Positions 24,720 to 33,637 are shown, counted from the stretch's first letter. The stretch is DNA of 64,000 nucleotides from Actinomycetes bacterium (GCA_021799035.1 JAJZBG010000005.1:23910-87909), one strand, 5' to 3'. Program-made: numbers and translations. The notes: a model not told the origin generated them from the letters alone.

Positions 24720-24748
24720 TTAACGACCTTCAACTGCCGATAATTGAG
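24720..24748 (-). promoter_or_regulatory. Sigma-28-type promoter of flgN operon
   Basis: CTCAA (24748-24744), 16 bases, GTCGTTAA (24727-24720) on the minus strand. The predicted start of transcription (about 24712-24714) falls at the GTG start codon of flgN. Confidence 0.72.
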
Positions 24749-24763
24749 GGGCGCTGACACAGA

Positions 24764-25036
24764 TCACGAGTCCAACTCCCCTTGGCGATCGTTCACGATC
24801 TCCGTCCTGGCTTGGATTCTGGCATAGCGAAGCAACACGGAAGAAACCAGCCACACGAGGATGCTAATGGCAAACATCGCCTCAGCAAACCGAAACAGAA
24901 CGATCAGCACCGATAAGCCTTGTCCGAACATCTCGTTAAGTGACGGTAATATGACTATCACAGACAGCACCACGACTATCAAAGGCCGGTACCGATACAG
25001 GTCCGCAATGAAAGCATTGTATTGATGACTCCTCAC
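24764..25036 (-). CDS. Small membrane protein, two transmembrane helices
   Basis: Not recognised as a family. The 90-residue product has two hydrophobic segments, PLIVVVLSVIVILPSL (residues ~17-32) and LSVLIVLFRFAEAMFAISIL (~40-59), continuing to VWLVSSVLL, followed by a basic tail. The GTG start at 25036 overlaps the stop of the upstream flhF-like gene (GTGA) and has GGGAGG upstream, so it is translated with that gene. The longer frame upstream of 25036 is a shadow. It is the last gene of the flhA unit. A motor or export accessory role is possible. Confidence 0.7.
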   Translation of the reverse strand: MRSHQYNAFIADLYRYRPLIVVVLSVIVILPSLNEMFGQGLSVLIVLFRFAEAMFAISILVWLVSSVLLRYARIQARTEIVNDRQGELDS

Positions 25037-26133
25037 TGCCGCCTCCCTACAATAGCCTCGAGTAGAGCAGAGATCCAGCGAAGCGGAGATGCCGTCATTC
25101 CATTGAGATAAGCAACCGGTGTAGCTCCCATTAGCTCCCCAGGAGTTGCGGTATCTGAAAGACCCGAGATTGCCAAAGAATCCACTCCACCAATTCGATC
25201 GCACCATCTGAGAACATCCGATCGCTTTGCAGTCGCTGCAACCGCCCCCAGCACATAGTCCGGGTTGAGCTGCCTTATCCAGTCGGCAGCCTCCCCACAG
25301 ACACGTGGTTTCAGAGGAACATCCACAACAACAACGCTGATCTTCTTCGCACACTGACGAAAAACGATCTGCAACCTACCCGACTCGCTTTGATCCAATA
25401 AGAGCGGCTTTGCTGACTCAAGCCCAAGGCTTGACAGGACGCCCCTCGCAGCTTCCTCAGCTTCGGACTGCCTACCCACGACCACGATTGTCGAGCCCGG
25501 AACCTCAGGAACGTGCTTCGGCTCGGGAAGTTTAGACACTGAACGAAAGAGCCCGTCTAGGGTTGCCTCGGATTCTGAAGGGCGATACTGAGGGGGCACG
25601 CCAATTTCGGCCAAGCTCTCCAAGAATCCATCGATAAGATCCGGCTTGGATGGAACGCTGTAGGTGGCCTCCATCGGATATGGCATCAACGATCCATCAA
25701 CAACTGTACGAGTCTTTGACAGTGCTGCTTCCGCTTCGGTCAGAACGTCGCTGAAAATGCTCTCGGGCACATGGTCTGAGCAAAGGGTCACTTCGTCGCT
25801 GGTCTCCTCTATCAACCGGGATAGCGTGGTCCGTTCCGCGTACTTGAGAAGCTGTGCAGACCAGTCGTCGTCAGCATCGGTAGATCCATCCGCCAAGTCA
25901 AGCTCGGATCTCAAAGCACCGCTTGCCGCGGATTTCACGAGATTTTGCGGCGGTGTGACGCCAGCTACAAAGGTCTCCTTGGCGAAGAAGCCGAAGACTC
26001 CTCCTCGCCGGACTCTCCAGCAGTGAAGCGCCGTCTCATTCCCCAGCGCCTTGCGCGCACGTGCTATGGCCTGCTCACAAGTTCTGCCTTCGAACTCCTG
26101 CTTACCCGTCTCAGACAGTCGCAACAACTTCAC
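25033..26133 (-). CDS. FlhF-like protein with degenerate, probably non-functional nucleotide-binding domain
   Basis: FlhF is an SRP-type GTPase that places flagella and is often encoded after flhA. Here the N-terminal ~60 residues match FlhF (CEQAIARARKALGNETALHC, RRGGVFGFFAKE). The C-terminal ~150 residues keep the SRP GTPase layout, but the P-loop reads VVVGRQSEAEEAARG (about residues 214-228) with no GKT/S, and the region expected to carry the TKxD specificity motif reads AISGLSDTATPGELMG. The 366-residue product should therefore not bind GTP normally. GTG 26133 has GGGAG eight bases upstream and overlaps the flhA end by 23 bases. Confidence 0.75.
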   Translation of the reverse strand: MKLLRLSETGKQEFEGRTCEQAIARARKALGNETALHCWRVRRGGVFGFFAKETFVAGVTPPQNLVKSAASGALRSELDLADGSTDADDDWSAQLLKYAERTTLSRLIEETSDEVTLCSDHVPESIFSDVLTEAEAALSKTRTVVDGSLMPYPMEATYSVPSKPDLIDGFLESLAEIGVPPQYRPSESEATLDGLFRSVSKLPEPKHVPEVPGSTIVVVGRQSEAEEAARGVLSSLGLESAKPLLLDQSESGRLQIVFRQCAKKISVVVVDVPLKPRVCGEAADWIRQLNPDYVLGAVAATAKRSDVLRWCDRIGGVDSLAISGLSDTATPGELMGATPVAYLNGMTASPLRWISALLEAIVGRRQ

Positions 26134-28186
26134 GATCCACACTCCCTACAACTGAGATCTTCATTGCGGAACTTATCTCGCCCACAGCTAGGACACCGAG
26201 CCGGGGGAGGCTTGGGGTGACCAAGCGACGAAGAGCCGGACGAAGCCTGTTAGCGCAAATCAAGACCGGGCTGTTACCCTGCGATTCGGCGTCGCGCAAG
26301 AGGCGCCCGATCTCGCGTACGATTGCTTCGGCTTCGTTGGCAGCTATGGCAACATTTCTCCTGCCACGCTCACCAGTTCTGAGCAAAGTGAGAAGCCCCT
26401 GCTCCAGAGCCGGGGCAAACGTGATCGCCCAAATAGTGTCGTCCTTCTCGTACATAGACGTAATAGTGGCAGCGATTGCAAGTCTGGCCGCCTCGACCAA
26501 AGAGTCGGTGTCTTTCTGCTGGGTTCTGGCCTGCTCCGTGAGAGCTTCGACGATCCGCACCAGGTCTCGAACCGGGATACCCTCATCAAGCAGATCTCTT
26601 AGAACTCCCTGGATGTCGCCGAGCGTAAGATTGGCCGCGGTGATCTCCTCCAGCACGACTGGATTGCTTCCTCTTAGGACGTCGAGAAGCAGCTTGGTGT
26701 CCTGGCGGGAAACCAGGCTCCCGGCATGCTCGCGAACAATCTCTGCAAGATGGGTTGTAACAACTGCCGAACGATCGACCACCGTGACACCTGCCACGGC
26801 AGCCTGATGGCTAAGACCGATGGGAATCCACTTCGCCCTACCTCCGAAGGCAGGATCGCGAGTATCAATTCCACTGAGATGGTCCAGATTCTCTCCGATT
26901 GCCAAAAGCTTCCCTCGGGGGGCTTGTCCCCGCGCTACTTCGACGCCGTGGACTTTTATGGCATAGTCGACATTGGGGAGATCGAGGTTATCCCTTGTAT
27001 GGACCTTCGGCATGACTATTCCCAACTCGTTCGCGATGTTGCGTCTTAGAAGCTTGACCCGGTCCAGCAGATCTCCCCCCCTGTCAGCTTGAACCAAATC
27101 GATGAGCTCAAGACCTAGCTCCAGACTCAAAGGCTCGACAGCCATTGCCGCAGCCAAAGTCTCTGGCGACTCATCTGGCACTTCAATCGGATTGGGTTCG
27201 GCTTGGGCTCCATCTGGCGTCACATCACTGGGCAAGCGCCTACCAAAAAAGAAAACTGCGCCTCCAATGATCAAGAATGGGAGCTTTGGCAAACCAGGTA
27301 CCAGTGCGAGTATCGCCATTATCAGCCCCGCAGTCCGCACCACCCGCCTGAAACGAGAAAGCTGCTGCACCACGCTGTGACCGAGGTCGTGCTCTCCGGC
27401 CGCCCGGGTCACGATGATTCCTGTTGAAAGCGAGAGCAGAAGAGCCGGTATCTGTGATACGAGTCCGTCGCCAACAGACAAAAGGCTGTAGGTGTCAACA
27501 GCTTGAGTGATAGCTAGGTGACGCTGAACGATTCCTATGGTGAGTCCCCCAATTAGGTTCACCATGGTGATCACGATCGCTGCTATGGCGTCACCGCGAA
27601 CGAACTTGGACGATCCATCCATCGCGCCATAGAAGTCTGCTTCGTCCGCGATCTCCTGCCTCCGGCGGCGTGCCTCCTGCTCGTCAATTGCACCCGAAGC
27701 CCGATCGGCATCGATGGCCATCTGCTTTCCAGGCATTGCATCGAGAGTAAAGCGTGCGGCTACCTCGGCTACGCGTCCTGATCCGGAGGTTATGACGACG
27801 AATTGGATGATTATCAAGATGAAGAACACCACTAAGCCAACAACTATGGACCCACCTATGACAAAGTGCCCGAAGCTTTCGACGACGACCCCGGCATAGC
27901 CATGGAGCAGTACCTGACGGGTCACAGCCACATTAAGTGCCAGACGGAACATTGTGGCTATCAATACGAGCGTTGGAAAGACCGAGAAGTCCAGCGGGCG
28001 CTTTACCTGCATCGCAGTCAAGAGCACCAGCACAGAAGCGGTTATGTTAGCCGTTATCAAAAGATCGATAAGAAAAGTGGGAAGCGGGATTACGAGCACC
28101 ACGACCACTGCTACTACCGATAGGGGAACAGCCATATGGGAGAATTGAGACCATCTGCCCCCAGTTGTGACAGGTGCCTTAGGCAT
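26111..28186 (-). CDS. flhA: Flagellar export gate protein FlhA
   Basis: Large membrane component of the type III export gate that takes substrates from chaperones and uses the proton gradient. About 690 residues: N-terminal half with ~8 transmembrane helices (SVVAVVVVLVIPLPTFLIDL onward), the FHIPEP-type motif (GSSKFVRGDAIAAIVITMVN), and a soluble C-terminal domain. Start uncertain: ATG 28186 is used here; a GTG at 28219 would add 11 residues but has its GGAG only one base away. It has its own sigma-28-type promoter (28286-28314). Confidence 0.96.
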   Translation of the reverse strand: MPKAPVTTGGRWSQFSHMAVPLSVVAVVVVLVIPLPTFLIDLLITANITASVLVLLTAMQVKRPLDFSVFPTLVLIATMFRLALNVAVTRQVLLHGYAGVVVESFGHFVIGGSIVVGLVVFFILIIIQFVVITSGSGRVAEVAARFTLDAMPGKQMAIDADRASGAIDEQEARRRRQEIADEADFYGAMDGSSKFVRGDAIAAIVITMVNLIGGLTIGIVQRHLAITQAVDTYSLLSVGDGLVSQIPALLLSLSTGIIVTRAAGEHDLGHSVVQQLSRFRRVVRTAGLIMAILALVPGLPKLPFLIIGGAVFFFGRRLPSDVTPDGAQAEPNPIEVPDESPETLAAAMAVEPLSLELGLELIDLVQADRGGDLLDRVKLLRRNIANELGIVMPKVHTRDNLDLPNVDYAIKVHGVEVARGQAPRGKLLAIGENLDHLSGIDTRDPAFGGRAKWIPIGLSHQAAVAGVTVVDRSAVVTTHLAEIVREHAGSLVSRQDTKLLLDVLRGSNPVVLEEITAANLTLGDIQGVLRDLLDEGIPVRDLVRIVEALTEQARTQQKDTDSLVEAARLAIAATITSMYEKDDTIWAITFAPALEQGLLTLLRTGERGRRNVAIAANEAEAIVREIGRLLRDAESQGNSPVLICANRLRPALRRLVTPSLPRLGVLAVGEISSAMKISVVGSVDREVVATV

Positions 28187-28285
28187 GTTGTAATCCGGCA
28201 AAGTCAAGCTGCATAGCACGCTCCAGGACGATATTCACCCTTCCCGTCCGTCCCTGGACATGGCTCGGCTTTCCTGCCAGATAGA

Positions 28286-28314
28286 TTTACGTCCCTACCT
28301 GAGTCAAAATTGAG
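28286..28314 (-). promoter_or_regulatory. Sigma-28-type promoter of flhA unit
   Basis: CTCAA (28314-28310), 16 bases, GACGTAAA (28293-28286) on the minus strand, in the ~150-base gap between flhB and flhA. Confidence 0.7.
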
Positions 28315-28339
28315 AGAGCATATCTAAGTCCCCCAAATT

Positions 28340-29425
28340 TCAGCTTGACATCCTGTGAACATCGTTCAGCACTTTAGCTGTGGAAGATAGAGAGTACACG
28401 AATGCCAGAAGCTGGGCGACAGCAGCATAGAGTTCAGGAGGGATTACGTCGTCAACCTCACATGAGGCGTGAAGCGTTCTCGCAAGAGGAGGATTCTCAA
28501 CTATCGCGACTCCGCAGCTACGTGCCTTCTCGCGAATCGCAGCGGCATTGAAATCCGCCCCTTTCGCCACAACTTTCGGCGCACGATCCTTGTGGCGGTC
28601 GTATGCTATGGCCACCGCATAGTGTGTTGGGTTCGTGACAACAACGTCTGACCGGGCAACGGCAGCCATGATCTGCTGCCGTGACAGGGCGCGTGCTTTG
28701 CTCTTTTGAGCTCTGCGCATTTCAGGAGATCCCTCATTTTCCCGAAACTCCCGTTTGACCTCTTCCTTTGTCATTTTCAGATCCTGCTGATGCTTTCGCC
28801 TTTCAAAGTAATAGTCAGCACCGGCAATGGCCAGCGCCAAGGCCCCTATGACACGCATGAGCTTGACAAGAGTCGATGAGGCAAGAAGCAGGGTCTGCTG
28901 CAAAGGGAGAGTTCCACCCCCTAGTACGCCACCCACAAGCTGATGAATGATGAAATATCCGACGAGCGCAAGAACGATGAGCTTGAGAAATGTCTTGCCG
29001 AGTGTCCAAGCTCCCTGACTGGAGTAGATCCTACTGAATCCTGACTTCGGCGATATCCTAGAAAACTTCATCCTCATCGCCTTTGGCGTGAAGACCAGTC
29101 CAACCTGGGCAACCGCAACAGCTACGGCGAGCACCCCGGCGAACATCAATATCGGCACTGCCGCTTCCGCTGCGGTTGCAAGGCCATTGCCGACCAGGCC
29201 GGCCGCCTTCCCCATATCGGGATGCGCCATAGCATCGGCGGTCTCTTGCATGAAACTGGTTACACGTCCGGCAACGGTTCCTCCAAGCTGCGGCAAGAAC
29301 GAAGCTACCAGCAGAACTGCGGCCCACCCACCCAGTTCAGCCGATCTGGCTACGTTGCCTTCTTCACGCATCTCCTTGCGGCGCTTCGGCGTGGGTTTTT
29401 CAGTTCGCTGGGACTTGTCTGCCAC
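28340..29425 (-). CDS. flhB: Flagellar export protein FlhB, specificity switch
   Basis: Membrane protein that changes export from rod/hook to filament substrates after autocleavage. The 361-residue product has a basic N-terminus (KSQRTEKPTPKRRKEMREEG), four transmembrane helices and the autocleavage motif NPTH in VVVTNPTHYAVAIAYD. The rest of the cytoplasmic domain (VAKGADFNAAAIREKARSCG, PLARTLH) is canonical. The GTG start overlaps the fliR stop by one base (TAGTG). It is the last gene of the flbD unit. Confidence 0.96.
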   Translation of the reverse strand: MADKSQRTEKPTPKRRKEMREEGNVARSAELGGWAAVLLVASFLPQLGGTVAGRVTSFMQETADAMAHPDMGKAAGLVGNGLATAAEAAVPILMFAGVLAVAVAVAQVGLVFTPKAMRMKFSRISPKSGFSRIYSSQGAWTLGKTFLKLIVLALVGYFIIHQLVGGVLGGGTLPLQQTLLLASSTLVKLMRVIGALALAIAGADYYFERRKHQQDLKMTKEEVKREFRENEGSPEMRRAQKSKARALSRQQIMAAVARSDVVVTNPTHYAVAIAYDRHKDRAPKVVAKGADFNAAAIREKARSCGVAIVENPPLARTLHASCEVDDVIPPELYAAVAQLLAFVYSLSSTAKVLNDVHRMSS

Positions 29426-30186
29426 TAGAATCCCCCGAAAAGCTGGGCGAATGCCTTGCCAACCATGTTGGTCACATCAGCGGGCAGCGCGACCAGAGCG
29501 ACGCTCACTCCAACCAGCGCAACAGTGACCTGAAGCGGCATTCCGAAGACGAAAACGTTGATCTGAGGAACCGCCTTTGCCAGCAACGCAAGAAGTATTT
29601 GAGTGCCGAAAAGCACAACTATGACAGGGGCCGCAATCTCCACCGCCGCAGCGAAGAAGGTGACGACGTCCCCAGTGACGGTCTGGGCCAGCACTCCAAG
29701 AGAAACAGGTGGGAGGCTAGTCCCAACTGCTTGAAAGGATCTTACGAAACCTGCCACTATGACCACGACAGAGCCGGTCGTAAACAGGAGCGCCGTCAAT
29801 ACCAGATTGTAGAATTGCCCAAAAATTGGCGTCTGCTGCTGAGAAAGCGGGTCTATCGCTTGCGGAAGGTTCAATCCTGAAAACAGGTCTATCAGACTTC
29901 CGGCACCAACTACAACGTTCACAAAGAGTGAGACGATGTACCCCAGCACCACCCCGACGACAGCCTGAATCACGATCTGCACCATTATTCCGGCATCACT
30001 TTGGGGCAAAGCGTCATGCTGCAAGCTCCCTGCTGCAAGAAATGCTATGGCCCCAGCCAGGCCAATCTTAACCTTTGAAGGTATCGAGACATTGGAAAAA
30101 GGTGGACAGACAACCACCCACGCAACGGATCGGGCAAATGCCAGAACCAGTGCGATTATAAAGCTGGGAGAAAGGCTTACGGTCAT
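29425..30186 (-). CDS. fliR: Flagellar export protein FliR
   Basis: Integral membrane subunit of the FliPQR export channel. The 253-residue product begins MTVSLSPSFIIALVLAFAR and has six hydrophobic segments with the FliR motif GSLIDLFSGLNLPQAIDPLS and QQTPIFGQFYNL. The start at 30186 gives an ATGA overlap with fliQ; an earlier in-frame codon at 30261 lies inside fliQ and is a shadow. Confidence 0.94.
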   Translation of the reverse strand: MTVSLSPSFIIALVLAFARSVAWVVVCPPFSNVSIPSKVKIGLAGAIAFLAAGSLQHDALPQSDAGIMVQIVIQAVVGVVLGYIVSLFVNVVVGAGSLIDLFSGLNLPQAIDPLSQQQTPIFGQFYNLVLTALLFTTGSVVVIVAGFVRSFQAVGTSLPPVSLGVLAQTVTGDVVTFFAAAVEIAAPVIVVLFGTQILLALLAKAVPQINVFVFGMPLQVTVALVGVSVALVALPADVTNMVGKAFAQLFGGF

Positions 30187-30461
30187 CCCTGTCCTGTAAT
30201 CATCTGCGGGATTGAATTGTAAAGATGCTCGGTATACACAACGATGTTTCCTAACATCCAATGGCCCAAAAAGAGCAGCACCACAGCGATAGCCGCCACC
30301 TTTGGCAAAAACGTAAGGGTGAACTCTTGAATAGAGGTGACAGCTTGAAATACAGCAATGACGAATCCCACCGCCAGGCTTGCCACAAGCACTGGGCCGG
30401 CGAGTTCAGTTATCAGGACTAGCGCCTGAGAAGCCAGGTTCAAAACGGCGGTATCACTCAT
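30183..30461 (-). CDS. fliQ: Flagellar export protein FliQ
   Basis: Small two-helix membrane subunit of the export channel, 92 residues. Hydrophobic segments: GPVLVASLAVGFVIAVFQAV and VAAIAVVLLFLGHWMLGNIV. TSIQEFTLTFLPK between them is the FliQ signature (family: QxTxIQExTLxFxPK). It lies four bases after fliP and overlaps fliR by four. Confidence 0.95.
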   Translation of the reverse strand: MSDTAVLNLASQALVLITELAGPVLVASLAVGFVIAVFQAVTSIQEFTLTFLPKVAAIAVVLLFLGHWMLGNIVVYTEHLYNSIPQMITGQG

Positions 30462-30465
30462 GGCA

Positions 30466-31155
30466 TCAGTGGTTAAAGGAGATAAGGAGGGAGTGGACTA
30501 CAAGCGTCCATCCATCAACCAGTACGAATAGGAGTATCTTGAATGGAAGCGAGATCAAAGTGGGCGGCAGCATGTACATGCCCATTGACATCATTACAGC
30601 AGAGACCACCAGATCGATGATCATGAATGGGATGAAGATCATGAATCCTATCAAAAACGCTGACTCTATCTCGGACAGCACGAATGCTGGAATTACTGTG
30701 GTCATCGGAAGTGAAGCAGGTTTGCTTGCATCCTCATGGCTGTAAGAGGCGAACATGTCGAGTTCCTGCTGTTTCGTCTGCTTCAACATCCACTCTTTAA
30801 GCGGCACCTCACCGTTGTCGATTGCTTGTGTAGCACTAATCGTTCCGTGTTCGTACGGCTGGATTGCCACATGATTGATGTTCGAAATCACAGGTGCCAT
30901 TATGAAGAGCGAAAGTATCAACGCCAATCCAGCCAGAACCTGGTTAGGTGGTACCGTTTGCGTCCCCATGGCATTCCGCGTGAGTGCAAGCACGATGAAC
31001 ACTCGTGGAAAGGCCGTCATCAACATGAGCACAGAAGGGGCAACGGCGAGCAATGTCAATACCACGATTATCAGCACAGAAGTGGACGGGCTTCTGAGTC
31101 CGCTGATATTCACATTGACACTCGAGCTTGCAGCTAAGAGCTCAAGATACATCAT
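30466..31155 (-). CDS. fliP: Flagellar export protein FliP
   Basis: Main pore subunit of the export channel, 229 residues. FliP signatures are clear: LMLMTAFPRVFIVLALTRNA, PPNQVLAGLALILSLFIM and FMIFIPFMIIDLVVSAVMMS, then GMYMLPPTLISLPFKILLFV. A hydrophobic N-terminal stretch may be a signal-type first helix. Two tandem ATGs are possible starts. A 76-base gap with a small hairpin separates it from fliO. Confidence 0.96.
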   Translation of the reverse strand: MMYLELLAASSSVNVNISGLRSPSTSVLIIVVLTLLAVAPSVLMLMTAFPRVFIVLALTRNAMGTQTVPPNQVLAGLALILSLFIMAPVISNINHVAIQPYEHGTISATQAIDNGEVPLKEWMLKQTKQQELDMFASYSHEDASKPASLPMTTVIPAFVLSEIESAFLIGFMIFIPFMIIDLVVSAVMMSMGMYMLPPTLISLPFKILLFVLVDGWTLVVHSLLISFNH

Positions 31156-31231
31156 CAGCCCCCAAAGGGCCCTGATGCTTGTGTTTCCAAAGCATGAGTA
31201 CTCCCATAGGAGGGAGCGCCAGGCACAAATA

Positions 31232-31654
31232 CTAGTGCCGGACAGTCATCTCCCTTAGACGGTCTATGAAGGCATCCCATGCCCCTGGGCAATTGATCCC
31301 AGAGCCCAACGCCGTCCTTGGCGCCAGGATTTGTTTGACGTCACTGTCTAAAGCCGTGCCAACCGAACCTTCGTGGCCATCTTGGCCATCCGCTAATTCT
31401 GCCAACATGGTCATCTGCTGCGTGCTCTGACCAACCAAGAATGTTCGTCCAGCAACACGTATTACCAGTAAAGAGACATGCTGGCCAAGTGAGCGGCGTG
31501 AAAGCACTTCAATCTGCCCAAACGGTACTCCTCCAAACCGGCCGCTACCTACCAACTGGCGTTTTTTGGCAACTCTGGACAACAGATAGAGGCCGCCTAC
31601 AATCAAGCCAAGTACGAGGATCATACGGCCAAATGCCAGAAGTGAGGCACCCAT
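31232..31654 (-). CDS. fliO: Flagellar biogenesis protein FliO
   Basis: Helps assemble the FliP ring. The 140-residue product has one N-terminal transmembrane helix (MILVLGLIVGGLYLLSRVAK) and a soluble FliO-type domain (QIEVLSRRSLGQHVSLLVIR then VAGRTFLVGQSTQQMTMLAE). The C-terminal ~45 residues are variable. The position between fliN and fliP supports it. Confidence 0.88.
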   Translation of the reverse strand: MGASLLAFGRMILVLGLIVGGLYLLSRVAKKRQLVGSGRFGGVPFGQIEVLSRRSLGQHVSLLVIRVAGRTFLVGQSTQQMTMLAELADGQDGHEGSVGTALDSDVKQILAPRTALGSGINCPGAWDAFIDRLREMTVRH

Positions 31655-31972
31655 TCACAACGCCTCGTCGGTGACGATCTCAGTTATTCGAATTCCGTAC
31701 TCGTCTCCTACTTCTACCACTTCGCCACGGGCAAGCACGACCTCACGATTGAGGACGATTTCGATTGGTGCACCGACAGGCTGGTCAAGTTCGATGACCC
31801 GGCCGGGACGCAGATCGCTCAACTCCCCAAAAGTGAGTTTCGTTTTTCCTATCCAGGCCGAAACCTCGACCGATACGTTTCTGAACTGCGCTTGACGAAC
31901 ATGCACCCTTTCTGCCTCAAGATGTTCTGATGCAAGAGAAACGCGATCGACTCCCTCTTCGACGGCCGTCAC
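31655..31972 (-). CDS. fliN: Flagellar motor switch protein FliN
   Basis: C-ring protein of the short FliN form (105 residues), without the CheC-like domain of FliY. The SpoA domain is clear: VSVEVSAWIGKTKLTFGELS, then LRPGRVIELDQPVGAPIEIV and ARGEVVEVGDEYGIRITEIV. Its start overlaps the fliM stop. With no FliY phosphatase domain and no che genes nearby, C-ring control of rotation sense is not visible here. Confidence 0.94.
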   Translation of the reverse strand: MTAVEEGVDRVSLASEHLEAERVHVRQAQFRNVSVEVSAWIGKTKLTFGELSDLRPGRVIELDQPVGAPIEIVLNREVVLARGEVVEVGDEYGIRITEIVTDEAL

Positions 31973-32853
31973 CTTGTTACCTCCTCCTTGATTTCACAGG
32001 CCTTGTGCACACCGGAACTACATATATCCGCTAAAGCCACAAGAATCCCTTCCGCCCGAACCTCCAATGGGCGGCCCTTCGGGTGACCCAGACCCAAACT
32101 GTCTCCCACCCGAAGGGTGAGCAGCTCTGCTGGAGTCGTCAAAATGCTCGGAAATTGAAACACGACATCCATCGGAACGTCCATCAGGCGCCGGTGAGTA
32201 TCAAGCAAAGACTCCTTTCGCCCCTTTTCGACGAGGGCTGTCTTAGCCTTGAGGAAGTCGATAAAGGTCCTAACCATCTCGAACGGCAGGCAAATGAGGG
32301 CTTCCCTAGGAGGTCTATCAGCCACGAAAAAAGACAGCCTTATGACCATGCACATCTCCGAAGGCGAGCCGACTGAAACGAAAAGGATATTTGCTTCTTG
32401 TGCCTCGAGTGTCGGAGAGGTATTTTGAATCCTTGCAAATGCGTTGCCCAACTCCCCGATGAAATCCTCGAAAATAGGAGTCAGAAAGGCCTGGTCGATT
32501 TCACTCGGAATTCGACCGGAGTAGTCATCGTCGCCCGATCCAGCCAACCTAAGATCGACTATCGCCAATACCTCCTCAGTCGGGATGGCTAGCACTGCGC
32601 GCCCTTCAATGGGCGGTAGCGAAAATGTGAAAAAATACATGCCGGTCTCAAACTCTTCTACAAGGTCTGACCAGGCGAGTTGATCAAACCCCTCGAATTC
32701 GAACATGCATGGCTGATGCAGGGTGGAGGTGAACTTCTGCGTAGCAGAACGGGCGAAGTTCTCCAGGAGTTTCTGCATAGCCTGAAGATTTGCTCGTTCT
32801 ATCACATCTCCTCGGCTGAAATCGTGACTCTTGATACTTTTGTCCGCAATCAT
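31969..32853 (-). CDS. fliM: Flagellar motor switch protein FliM, lacking the N-terminal CheY-binding peptide
   Basis: C-ring protein bridging FliG and FliN. The 294-residue product begins MIADKSIKSHDFSRGDVI and goes directly into the middle domain (LENFARSATQKFTSTLHQPC, LPFEMVRTFIDFLKAK), followed by a C-terminal SpoA domain (PMDVVFQF to RAEGILVALAD). The usual N-terminal LSQxEIDALL peptide that binds CheY-P is missing. The family GGxG motif in the middle domain is also not evident. An alternative is a mis-assigned start, but upstream sequence (gap to motB) offers no such peptide. Confidence 0.9.
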   Translation of the reverse strand: MIADKSIKSHDFSRGDVIERANLQAMQKLLENFARSATQKFTSTLHQPCMFEFEGFDQLAWSDLVEEFETGMYFFTFSLPPIEGRAVLAIPTEEVLAIVDLRLAGSGDDDYSGRIPSEIDQAFLTPIFEDFIGELGNAFARIQNTSPTLEAQEANILFVSVGSPSEMCMVIRLSFFVADRPPREALICLPFEMVRTFIDFLKAKTALVEKGRKESLLDTHRRLMDVPMDVVFQFPSILTTPAELLTLRVGDSLGLGHPKGRPLEVRAEGILVALADICSSGVHKACEIKEEVTR

Positions 32854-32884
32854 GGCACTCCAACTCCCACGTGGTCACAACTCC

Positions 32885-33637
32885 TCATGACGTGAAGCTG
32901 GCGGTCGGGCTGACAACGATATTGACTCTCCGATTCTCTGCCTGGCCCGATGGAGAGCTGTTCGAAACCAGCGGGTGATATTTGCCGTAGCCTATTAGAG
33001 CCACCCGGCTCGGATCGACCCCGTCTGTCTTGGTCATGCGCACAACTACAGTTGTTGCCCGTGCTGCCGACAGTGCCCAGTTGCTCGCGTAAGGTCCACC
33101 AGTTATTGGTTCGTTGTCCGTATAACCTGCCACCTGGATGGCATTCGGAAATTTCTTCACGACTGACGAAGCGGTGTCGACTATCTGCTTGCCGATCTGG
33201 GTGAGATCGGCCGAGTCGGTGCCGAAGAAGGTCGAGTCTGTCACCAGGCCAACCACTAATCCCGCGGACTGCATGGAAATCTTGACATCCCCCAAAAGGC
33301 CCTGCGAACTCAGGGCGCTTTCCAGTTGCTGCTGAATTTTTGCAAGCTGGCTTGCCTGGGTAGAAGAGTTTGTCTGGCTTGCCTCGGGCAATGTCGTTGT
33401 AACGAGATTCGTTGTACCGTGAGGGACGTGCGAGAGAACAGCCTTTGATATTGACTGTTTGAACTCCTGATACTTCGCCTGGTTTACCGTTGAGATGGCG
33501 AACAGCACTATGAACAGCACCAGTAAGAGGGTGATCATGTCCGCGTAAGTCAGAAGCCACCGCTCTCCACTTGGCTCTCCGTGACCGCCTTCCCCTCCGT
33601 GTGAACCCTTCGAACGTCTTAAACTTGTGCCATTCAT
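32885..33637 (-). CDS. motB: Flagellar motor stator protein MotB
   Basis: Stator subunit anchoring the motor to peptidoglycan. The 250-residue product has a single transmembrane helix with the proton-carrying Asp in TYADMITLLLVLFIVLFAIS, a plug/linker, and a C-terminal OmpA-like domain (VAGYTDNEPITGGPYASNWA, ALSAARAT, and NRRVNIVV near the end). ADM matches proton-type MotB. It follows motA by 14 bases. Confidence 0.95.
   Translation of the reverse strand: MNGTSLRRSKGSHGGEGGHGEPSGERWLLTYADMITLLLVLFIVLFAISTVNQAKYQEFKQSISKAVLSHVPHGTTNLVTTTLPEASQTNSSTQASQLAKIQQQLESALSSQGLLGDVKISMQSAGLVVGLVTDSTFFGTDSADLTQIGKQIVDTASSVVKKFPNAIQVAGYTDNEPITGGPYASNWALSAARATTVVVRMTKTDGVDPSRVALIGYGKYHPLVSNSSPSGQAENRRVNIVVSPTASFTS

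Noticed and set aside
24764..25354. 196-codon reading of the small membrane protein
   Set aside because: The part above 25036 overlaps the flhF-like gene out of frame and is Cys/Trp/Gly-rich; GTG 25036 with GGGAGG and a GTGA overlap fits.
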